DNA of 15,157 nucleotides from an uncultured Bacteroidota bacterium. Lineage in GTDB: Bacteria > Bacteroidota > Bacteroidia > Chitinophagales > Chitinophagaceae. This document shows, one piece after another, positions 1-6,656 of the stretch. How positions within the stretch are numbered: the first letter of the stretch is position 1; every line of letters starts with the position of its first letter. The translations under genes were made by a program, and so were the position numbers. The stretch is from positions 1 through 15,157 of the forward strand of contig CAILMA010000346.1 in the NCBI GenBank assembly GCA_903835145.1, given 5' to 3'. The notes under the pieces were generated by a model that made no database searches, had not been told where the DNA came from, and worked only from the letters and a program-made list of their open reading frames with translations.

Positions 1-1356
1 CACACCACCGAAGGAAGGGTAGGTGTGCGGCCCTGAATAATTGAATGTGATCATAGACTGATTCAGCCCGAGGCGGTTATCAGCAAATGAAATGTTAGGG
101 TAGCCAAAATCAAGGGTATCGACAGTGATGATATGCCCTGTACAAGACGGAGTACCGGTAATAGTGCTTATGATACCATGGTAAATGGCTGATGATCCTG
201 AAGCCGGAGCCACGGACGTGCAAACAAACTGAATTTCATCTCCCCTCATATAGGCACCAAGCACACGATTGTCATTAGTAGCCAATGTATGGGCTGTATC
301 CGGTTGGCGGCCATCGGGAGGTACGCCATAGGGAAGGCTGGAAAGAATAGGCGTTACAGTAAGCGTATTGCTGGCACTGCCGATTGTATCCGGCACCTTT
401 ATCATATAAACAGTGTCATTCGAAACTGCAAAATCGGTAACAGAAAGAAAGTATTGCGAAGGATTTTCAAGATGGTCCGATGGCTTTACCGGATGCAAGC
501 ACCTGATTTTCGCACCATTGAAGGCAACGCTGTCCCAGATCTGATAAGTTAGGGTAGCATTGCCGCTGTAACCATCCTGCTTGCGTACCTGATATATGAT
601 GGACCGCGTAAAGCCTGCCTGCCATGATGTACTGTATTTAATTTTATTACCTGTAAGAAAGAACTCATTGTGGGTCATACTTATGGCAGGATAATCAAAC
701 CATGTGGTATCACCCGTGTAGTCACCATAAAACTTGTAGAAATTCCAGGTGCCTGTGGGGTCGTTTGACTGTGAAAAGCCCATCACAATGTTATTGTATT
801 GGTTGGTGCCGCTCAGCATTACACAAATAAAACGATCAGCTTCGGGGTCATACATCACCTTAGGGTCGTAGCGGTAGTCAGTCATATAGTTAGTAAGCCC
901 AACGGAGCGGGAGAACGTAGACAATCCTATTCGATACATATAAGCTCCTGTATTAGCATTGTGGACAGCAATCGTCTGATTCATCACAGACACCGCCTTA
1001 AACGAATCATTGATAGCCATGTAATTATCTGGTGGCACCCCCGAAAGTGTATCAGAAATAAAATTCAAGCCAATGAGCGGCGAGGGCGCCACTGCTGTGC
1101 TTCTGCCAGCAGTAACAATTTGCTTGTGCGGGAATTTCGCTGCAACTTCTGCTTTTACCTCCTTAAGCTTATCCATATCTGCAGCACCGTCCACGTCAGG
1201 TGCCTCCATACTGTAAACACTTACATTGTATTTATCATCGACCTGGCTTAAAACAACAGTACCTGCCAGAGGAGCTTTAAACACCTTTGGCTTTTGTGCC
1301 AGACTCACCTGTAAGGTAGAAATAAAAATCAGGGCCAGTATACCGGTTACTTTCAT
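1..1356 (-). CDS. Secreted protein of unknown function, C-terminus beyond window
   Basis: The reading frame is open from an ATG at 1356 to the window edge, giving 452 residues with no stop, so the 3' end is missing. The N-terminus is a signal peptide: MKVTG followed by a hydrophobic stretch (ILALIFISTLQ) and a likely cleavage at SLAQ, about residue 21. The rest is soluble, rich in aromatic and Asn/Asp/Thr residues, with short strand-like segments typical of a beta-propeller or beta-sandwich (for example DPKVMYDPEADRFICVML and NDPTGTWNFYKFYGDY). I recognise no catalytic motif. Proteins of this style in Bacteroidota usually carry a C-terminal T9SS sorting domain, but that part cannot be seen here, so export to the surface is an inference. 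The gene follows atpG on the same strand, with that gene's terminator only about 20 nt upstream of its start, so it is probably transcribed separately. Confidence 0.8.
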   Translation of the reverse strand, partial: MKVTGILALIFISTLQVSLAQKPKVFKAPLAGTVVLSQVDDKYNVSVYSMEAPDVDGAADMDKLKEVKAEVAAKFPHKQIVTAGRSTAVAPSPLIGLNFISDTLSGVPPDNYMAINDSFKAVSVMNQTIAVHNANTGAYMYRIGLSTFSRSVGLTNYMTDYRYDPKVMYDPEADRFICVMLSGTNQYNNIVMGFSQSNDPTGTWNFYKFYGDYTGDTTWFDYPAISMTHNEFFLTGNKIKYSTSWQAGFTRSIIYQVRKQDGYSGNATLTYQIWDSVAFNGAKIRCLHPVKPSDHLENPSQYFLSVTDFAVSNDTVYMIKVPDTIGSASNTLTVTPILSSLPYGVPPDGRQPDTAHTLATNDNRVLGAYMRGDEIQFVCTSVAPASGSSAIYHGIISTITGTPSCTGHIITVDTLDFGYPNISFADNRLGLNQSMITFNYSGPHTYPSFGGV

Positions 1357-1370
1357 AATAAATATTTGCA

Positions 1371-1378
1371 TAAAAATA
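1371..1378 (-). promoter_or_regulatory. Weak -7-like element before the secreted protein gene
   Basis: On the minus strand this reads TATTTTTA, which fits TAnnTTTG at all fixed positions but the last. Its distance to the start codon at 1356 (14 nt) is close to that of the perfect elements elsewhere in the window (15-20 nt). It lies within the T-rich tail of the atpG terminator. No -33 TTTG stands at the expected spacing, and a T-rich tract will match by chance, so this is only a candidate. Confidence 0.25.
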
Positions 1379-1404
1379 AAAAAACCTCCGCACAAATGCG
1401 GAGG
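1378..1404 (-). terminator. Rho-independent terminator of atpG
   Basis: A perfect 8-bp GC-rich stem (CCTCCGCA at 1385-1392 and TGCGGAGG at 1397-1404) encloses a 4-nt loop, CAAA. On the minus strand it is followed directly by seven T and then more T-rich sequence. It lies 24 nt beyond the atpG stop codon, where a terminator for that gene is expected. In the plus direction the T run comes only after a nine-base gap, so the minus orientation is the functional one. Confidence 0.9.
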
Positions 1405-1428
1405 TCGTTGAATGTTTTTTTAACGATA

Positions 1429-2310
1429 CTACCCTTGTAGTGCTGCTGCACCGCTCACAATTTCGGTAAGCTCAGTGGTAATAGCAGCCTGACGGGCACG
1501 GTTATAACTGATTTTCAATCCTTTCAGCAATTCGTTGGCATTTTCACTGGCCTTATCCATCGCTGTCATACGGGCACCATGCTCAGAAGCATTTGCATCC
1601 AGTATGGCTTTATAAACCTGCGTGTTTAATATTTTAGGCATCAATTCCAGCAACAACTCACCAATTGATGGCTCGAATATGAAGTCAATATTCTTCGCGC
1701 CTTTCTTCTGCTCCACCTTAGGTATAGGCAGGTAAGGTTCAACTACAAATTCCTGAGTGGCCGCATTTTTGAATTGGCTGTATACTATTTCAACCCGGTC
1801 ATACTCCTTGTTCAAAAATGCTTTCTGAGCAAAAACAGCTGCACGGCGAACGTTATCGAAGGAAAGATCAGAGAATACACTCCAAAACTCATTGATAACT
1901 TTATAGTCATAGCGAAGGAAGAACTCGTAACCTTTCTTGCCCATTGGCAAAATCGTAACGTTTCCTTTTTTGTGCTGCGCTGAATATGTTTCTTCAATAC
2001 GCTGGCGCGTAAGCTTGATAACGTTGGCATTATAAGCACCGCACAAACCACGGTCACTCGTAATAGGTATCAGCAATATCCTTTCTGCCGACCTTGTTTC
2101 CGCCAATGGCATACTCACATCACTTGATACGCTGCTCACGATATTGCTCAGCATCTCCTGCAACTTCTTTGAGTATGGACGCATCTGTAAAATAGCATCC
2201 TGCGCACGACGCAACTTTGCAGCACTCACCATTTTCATCGCTTTGGTAATTTGCTGTGTTGACGCTACTGATTTTATACGATTCCGAACCTCTTTGAGCT
2301 GTCCTGACAT
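1429..2310 (-). CDS. atpG: ATP synthase F1 subunit gamma
   Basis: This is the central rotor shaft of the F1 ATPase, which couples proton flow through Fo to ATP synthesis at the cytoplasmic face of the membrane. The 293 residues match the family's usual length of about 285-295. Both signature ends are present: the N-terminal helix with RIKSVASTQQITKAMKMVSA (residues 12-31) and the C-terminal helix with MTAMDKASENANELL and TELTEIVSGAAAL, which together form the coiled coil inside the alpha/beta hexamer. The GLCGAYN segment of the globular part is also present. The start at 2310 gives the standard MSGQLKEVRNRI opening. The gene has its own promoter 32 nt upstream and a terminator downstream, and neither neighbour is another atp gene: upstream is a divergent peptidase, downstream a secreted protein. 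In most bacteria atpG lies between atpA and atpD, so this copy is detached. Confidence 0.97.
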   Translation of the reverse strand: MSGQLKEVRNRIKSVASTQQITKAMKMVSAAKLRRAQDAILQMRPYSKKLQEMLSNIVSSVSSDVSMPLAETRSAERILLIPITSDRGLCGAYNANVIKLTRQRIEETYSAQHKKGNVTILPMGKKGYEFFLRYDYKVINEFWSVFSDLSFDNVRRAAVFAQKAFLNKEYDRVEIVYSQFKNAATQEFVVEPYLPIPKVEQKKGAKNIDFIFEPSIGELLLELMPKILNTQVYKAILDANASEHGARMTAMDKASENANELLKGLKISYNRARQAAITTELTEIVSGAAALQG

Positions 2311-2342
2311 ATTATTTTAAATGACTATGATTAATTTGGGTG

Positions 2343-2374
2343 CAAAGTTATCTATTCCACGGCAATTTATCAAA
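2343..2374 (-). promoter_or_regulatory. Promoter of atpG (Bacteroidota -33/-7 type)
   Basis: On the minus strand a TTTG (2371-2374) is followed after exactly 20 nt by TAACTTTG (2343-2350), a perfect match to the TAnnTTTG -7 element with the usual -33 spacing. Transcription should start near 2336, leaving a leader of about 25 nt before the ATG. This is the best-formed promoter in the window. Confidence 0.75.
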
Positions 2375-2497
2375 ATGGTTTTCGGAAAGATGGCCACATG
2401 CAGGAAAATAATATGCCAGCCAGTGTAAACAAGCCCAAAAAAAGCCTGCTACTGGTGCGATATGAAAAAAATGTATTAGTCATATTCAATCCCTCCT

Positions 2498-2505
2498 TAA
2501 ATTTG
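2498..2505 (+). promoter_or_regulatory. -7 element of the C10 peptidase gene
   Basis: TAAATTTG is a perfect match to TAnnTTTG and ends 18 nt before the ATG at 2524. The -33 region is weak (TTAG at 2476-2479). Because transcription would start near 2511, a start codon at 2398 lies outside the transcript, which supports the shorter protein. Confidence 0.65.
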
Positions 2506-2523
2506 TTTATCAATACGTTCCCT

Positions 2524-4737
2524 ATGAGTAAAAAATTAGTTGTTATACTACTCCTGTTAACATGTGTTTGGACAAATGACGTTTCTTTTGCCAAGGCAGT
2601 AGATGAAACAACAGCAAAAACTATTGGTTACAACTTTCTCCTGTCACATGGTCTGCTATTTGCTTCTTCAGATTTTACAACAAGCTACATTGCTCAAACT
2701 ACATCAGGCACCACAAGCATTAACGACTATTATGTATTTGCCCTTACAAATGGGAAAGGATGGGTTATTATTTCTGCTGATGACAATGTGAGACCGGTGC
2801 TCGCTTACAGCAGCAATTCCGAATTCACTTTCAACCATGTGGCACCCGCCACGAGAAATTGGCTGAACGGATATAAAAACCAGATTGATTATGTAATTGA
2901 GCACCACCTACCTGCCAGAGCCGGCACTGCTGAGGCATGGGCGAGCTATAAAACGGCTATACAAACAACAGCAGCCAGAACAACCATCATTACTCCGCTG
3001 CTCACCACTCAGTGGGATCAGGAACCGTTCTACAATGCGCTTTGCCCCTACGATCACACTTACTCTGCTCTTACAGCCACCGGCTGCGTAGCTACGGCAA
3101 TGGCCCAGGTGCTTAAATATTGGAACTGGCCAACTGTAGGCTGCGGATACCATTCTTATACCGATGACCCTTATGGCGTTTTGAATGCTGACTTTGGCAC
3201 AACCGCTTACCAGTGGAGCCTTATGCCTAATATAGTATCAGGAGCCAACAATGCGGTGGCCACCCTCATGTACCATTGTGGCGTAAGCGTGGAAATGGCC
3301 TATGGAACTGATGCGGTAGACGGTAGCGGAGCCTATATTAATACTGTAGAAAGCGCAATCACTCCCTGTACTGAATTTGCGCTAAAAGCTAACTTTCATT
3401 ATAAAAGGTCTTTGAAGAGCATTATTCGTTTCGGCGAGGGGGCAGGCTCTGGCTATGACACCATCCCGGAAGCCACCTGGATCAATGCGCTGAAGGCTGA
3501 TCTTGACCTGCGCCACCCTATTATTTATGGCGGTGCCAACGATACCACTGGCGGCCACTGCTGGGTTTGCGATGGTTATGATGCTTCTAATTTGTTTCAC
3601 TTTAATTGGGGCTGGAGTGGCTCATCAGATGGATATTATACTGTCGACAATCTTGCCCCACCTTCACTCGGTGCCGGAGGCGGTGGCGGCAATTTCAACT
3701 TCGACCAAACAGCCATTGTAGGCATTGTTCCCGATAGTTTCCCGTCAAACCCGGGTGGCATCCAATTGCTTTCTTACCTTAATAACTCCAGCACGCCGGC
3801 ACAATATGGAAAGCCTTTTTCCATATCAACCAAAATTCTTAACACACAGGCAACAGCCTACTCCGGCGATTTTTGTGCATGGCTTTATGACTCGGTGAAC
3901 AATGTAGTTGGCACCGTAAATACCCTCACCGGCGTTATCATTGCAGCAGGAGACAGTTCAACCACCCTATCGTTTGCTACCACGGGTATGTATGGCCTTG
4001 TAACAGGCCTTTATGGTGCGCGCATTATGTACCGCCCTACCGGCTCGCCCGACTGGACTCCGGTGGCTAACAACGGCAACTTTTATAATTTCACTTATGT
4101 GGCTATTGCTAATGATACCGACATGGAACTCAATTTCTCGGCAAGTGTAACACCGGGCGTCAATTTGAGTACCGGCGGTGCAATTTCCGTTTCTGCAAAC
4201 ATTACGAATTGGGGTGTAGCGGCATTTAGCGGAAACATAAAAGCAACGCTCAACAGTACCACCGATGGCACGCCGTTATTTACGATACAGGAACTCAGCA
4301 GCCAGTTTTTAGACATTAACGCATCACAAACCTATACGTTTGCTAACGGCACCATGCCACTTACACCCGGCACTTATGCACTGGAGATTTTACACCAGTA
4401 CAATGGCACCGGCAACTATTACCTTACCGGCTCTACTTATGCGTGCAATCCGATATTGGTTAACGTATCTTGGGTAGCAGGTACGCCGGCTGTAGCTTTG
4501 ACTAATGATGTGGTTTTATACCCTAACCCCGCCCATGACCAATTGCATATTACGCTACAGGGAGTGACCGCCGACAACATTAAGATCAGCGACATTCAGG
4601 GCCGTATAGTTACTCAGTTATCAGTAAACGGGCAATCGAACTTACAGTTACCACTGGTCAATTTTGCACCCGGCATTTATATTGCAACTATCCAAACACC
4701 GAATGGTGTGATTGTGCGAAAATTTGTCGTGAATTAA
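2524..4737 (+). CDS. C10 family (streptopain-like) cysteine peptidase, T9SS exported
   Basis: This is a secreted papain-like endopeptidase of 737 residues. Order of parts: signal peptide (1-23, MSKKLVVILLLL core, cleavage near SFA); a Spi-type inhibitory prodomain (about 25-125, with GWVIISADDNVRPVLAY); the catalytic domain (about 155-405); two beta-sandwich segments; and a T9SS sorting domain from residue 665 (LYPNPAHDQ to the end). The nucleophile is Cys188 in ATGCVATAMAQVLKYW and the catalytic His is His345 in GGHCWVCDGYD. The NWGWSGSSDGYY motif (Trp362, Trp364) and the Gly-rich loop before NFNFDQTAIVGI match those of streptococcal SpeB. The frame stays open back to 2398, but the -7 element at 2498-2505 and the signal peptide point to 2524. 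It is divergent from atpG, convergent with recN, and has no separate inhibitor gene beside it. Function is firm; substrate is unknown. Confidence 0.92.
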   Translation: MSKKLVVILLLLTCVWTNDVSFAKAVDETTAKTIGYNFLLSHGLLFASSDFTTSYIAQTTSGTTSINDYYVFALTNGKGWVIISADDNVRPVLAYSSNSEFTFNHVAPATRNWLNGYKNQIDYVIEHHLPARAGTAEAWASYKTAIQTTAARTTIITPLLTTQWDQEPFYNALCPYDHTYSALTATGCVATAMAQVLKYWNWPTVGCGYHSYTDDPYGVLNADFGTTAYQWSLMPNIVSGANNAVATLMYHCGVSVEMAYGTDAVDGSGAYINTVESAITPCTEFALKANFHYKRSLKSIIRFGEGAGSGYDTIPEATWINALKADLDLRHPIIYGGANDTTGGHCWVCDGYDASNLFHFNWGWSGSSDGYYTVDNLAPPSLGAGGGGGNFNFDQTAIVGIVPDSFPSNPGGIQLLSYLNNSSTPAQYGKPFSISTKILNTQATAYSGDFCAWLYDSVNNVVGTVNTLTGVIIAAGDSSTTLSFATTGMYGLVTGLYGARIMYRPTGSPDWTPVANNGNFYNFTYVAIANDTDMELNFSASVTPGVNLSTGGAISVSANITNWGVAAFSGNIKATLNSTTDGTPLFTIQELSSQFLDINASQTYTFANGTMPLTPGTYALEILHQYNGTGNYYLTGSTYACNPILVNVSWVAGTPAVALTNDVVLYPNPAHDQLHITLQGVTADNIKISDIQGRIVTQLSVNGQSNLQLPLVNFAPGIYIATIQTPNGVIVRKFVVN

Positions 4738-4794
4738 TAACCTTTGCGGTTCCGTTTTAGTCCACTTTCAACGTACAGTCTTCCGTAGAGCTCG

Positions 4795-6453
4795 TTAAGC
4801 ACCCACGAGTTCGCGCGCATTGTTGATGGCTGCCTCACTGGGTTGTTCGCCGCCTATCATACGCGCAATAGCCAGCACACGTTCGCTTTGCTCAAGTGTT
4901 CTCACCTGCGTACCGAGTTTACCGGCTTTATCAGGCTGCTTGAACACGTAAAAATGCCTCGAGCCTTTCGCTGCCACCTGTGGCTGGTGCGTAATGCAGA
5001 TAACCTGATGGTACTGCGAAAGATCTTTGAGCAGCATACCCACCTGCCTTGCTGCTTCGCCGGAGATACCTGTATCTACTTCATCAAATATAAGTGTAGG
5101 CATATGCAGCGCTTTTGCCGTCAGCGACTTGAGGCAAAGCATTATCCTGCTCATTTCACCGCCTGATGCCGCCTTTTGAAGCAACTGAAATTGCCCGCTT
5201 TTATTGGCGTCCAGCAGAAACTGAATGTTATCGGCACCATACAATGCTGGGACTGATGGCTCCAGCAATACATTGAACCGGGCATTGGGCATACCTACGA
5301 GTATAAGCAGCTCATTCATCCTTGCCACAAACGAGGGCACCGTCTTTTTACGTGCCGCGGTTAGCTTCTCCCCTTCCTTTATCAGCTCCTTGTATAATTT
5401 TTCTTCTTCTTTTGTAAGCCGCTCTATGGCGTTGTTTACGTCAAGTGTAGCCTTCAGTTCTTCTTCCAGCCTGTCTTTAATTGCCAGTAACGCAGCTGTT
5501 TCATTTATACCATGCTTCTTGAGCAACTTGTAACCGAGGTCCAGGCGTTGCTGCAATTCGTCCATAAGGTCCGGATCCACCGCCACTTTGCCCTCTTCTA
5601 TCGCCAGTTCCTCCACAATATCCTTCAGCTCCGCGTGTACAGAATTAAGCCTTTCAAGTACGGGCTTAAGTTGTGGCATCACTTCTGTTATACCCTGTAT
5701 CTGCTGGTTCATTCGCTTCAGTTCGTTAATGAACGGTTGTTCCCCTTCATCAAGCAGGTGCCGCGCGCCACTCAACACCGAAATTATGCGCTCTGCACTG
5801 CCCATTTGCCGCAGTTGTTGTGCCACTTCTTCCAGCTCATCTGGCTTAAATGCAGCCTCAACAAGTTCATCAAGCAGGTATTGTTTATAGTCAGCTTCTT
5901 TTTGCCATTGTGCCTGTAACTCTATTTTTTCATTAAGCTGGCGCCTTACCTTCCTATGTTGGCCATAAAGCTGCGCATAGGCAACTGCAGTTGCGGTAGT
6001 ACCGCCTATGGCATCGAGGGTCTGCAACTGAAAATGATCTTCTTCAAGCGCAAGGTGCCCGAATTGCTGGTGGAGGTCCACAAGTAACGAAGTAAGTTCA
6101 TTCAGTACATGCAGGGTTACCGGGGTATCATTTATAAAGGCACGGGACTTACCATTCACGGCTATTTCCCTCCTTATGATGCATTGGTCTTCATAATCGA
6201 GTTCATTTGCTGCAAGTGCACTTTTGAACGGCTCGTTCTTGCTCACGTCAAAATAGCCCTCAACAACAGATTTCTCGCTCTTGTTAATGAGCACGGCAGT
6301 ATCAGCACGCTCACCAAGAATGAGCGATAATGCACCGAGAATAATACTCTTTCCGGCCCCGGTTTCACCCGTTACCGTATTTAAATGACCATCTGGTTCT
6401 ATAACCAGGTAGTCTATAATAGCGTAATTTTTAATAATAAGCTTTTGCAGCAT
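4795..6453 (-). CDS. recN: DNA repair protein RecN
   Basis: RecN is an SMC-like ATPase that gathers and holds broken DNA ends during recombinational repair. The 552 residues equal the family's normal length. The Walker A motif GETGAGKS lies at 29-36 in the N-terminal head, a long Glu/Lys/Leu-rich coiled coil spans roughly 150-350, and the C-terminal head carries the ABC signature SGGEMSR (about 409-415), Walker B with LIFDEVDTGISGE (from 454) and the switch His in CITHQPQVAA. An upstream in-frame ATG at 6516 would add 21 hydrophobic residues, but the standard opening MLQKLIIKNYAIID begins at 6453 and the promoter element lies between the two, so the inner start is chosen. It is convergent with the C10 peptidase across 57 nt in which I see no clear hairpin. 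No SOS-type operator was recognised upstream. Confidence 0.97.
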   Translation of the reverse strand: MLQKLIIKNYAIIDYLVIEPDGHLNTVTGETGAGKSIILGALSLILGERADTAVLINKSEKSVVEGYFDVSKNEPFKSALAANELDYEDQCIIRREIAVNGKSRAFINDTPVTLHVLNELTSLLVDLHQQFGHLALEEDHFQLQTLDAIGGTTATAVAYAQLYGQHRKVRRQLNEKIELQAQWQKEADYKQYLLDELVEAAFKPDELEEVAQQLRQMGSAERIISVLSGARHLLDEGEQPFINELKRMNQQIQGITEVMPQLKPVLERLNSVHAELKDIVEELAIEEGKVAVDPDLMDELQQRLDLGYKLLKKHGINETAALLAIKDRLEEELKATLDVNNAIERLTKEEEKLYKELIKEGEKLTAARKKTVPSFVARMNELLILVGMPNARFNVLLEPSVPALYGADNIQFLLDANKSGQFQLLQKAASGGEMSRIMLCLKSLTAKALHMPTLIFDEVDTGISGEAARQVGMLLKDLSQYHQVICITHQPQVAAKGSRHFYVFKQPDKAGKLGTQVRTLEQSERVLAIARMIGGEQPSEAAINNARELVGA

Positions 6454-6473
6454 AAGCAGTAAAGATGCAAGGG

Positions 6474-6504
6474 CAAAATTAAGGAACGGATTGGTAAGAA
6501 CAGA
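6474..6504 (-). promoter_or_regulatory. Promoter of recN
   Basis: On the minus strand TAATTTTG (6474-6481) matches TAnnTTTG perfectly and ends 20 nt before the recN ATG. A TCTG (6501-6504), one base off the -33 TTTG, lies 19 nt further upstream. It decides the start codon, because the longer frame would begin upstream of the transcript. Confidence 0.65.
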
Positions 6505-6630
6505 GAAAGTTATCAAGAGCGCATGTCAATTCTTTGTTTAGGTTTTAAACAGCCACCCGCATAATGCAAGCCCTACAGCGCCGGCAACAAAAGGAAAAAC
6601 GCGACATATGAAAAATCCCCTATTCCTTTT

Positions 6631-6638
6631 TATGTTTG
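6631..6638 (+). promoter_or_regulatory. -7 element of the S9 peptidase gene
   Basis: TATGTTTG is a perfect TAnnTTTG match ending 18 nt before the ATG at 6657. No TTG is visible at the -33 position, so the upstream half is weak or absent. The interval from 6454 to 6656 holds this element and the divergent recN promoter, and no gene that I can support. Confidence 0.55.
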
Positions 6639-6656
6639 CGGCGTTAAACTGCAGTT

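Noticed and set aside
799..1251. A 150-codon plus-strand open frame
   Set aside because: It lies wholly within the minus-strand secreted protein gene, has a His/Arg/Ser-rich composition typical of an antisense shadow frame, and has no promoter or recognisable motif.
2398..2523. A 42-residue N-terminal extension of the C10 peptidase
   Set aside because: It would begin upstream of the perfect -7 element at 2498-2505 and would place the signal peptide internally.
6538..6656. A minus-strand frame ending in a membrane-like stretch (VFPFVAGAVGLALCGWLFKT) upstream of recN
   Set aside because: No ATG, GTG or TTG start found in this frame between the stop at 6538-6540 and the S9 peptidase gene. It could be a decayed gene end or chance, but there is not enough to call a gene.
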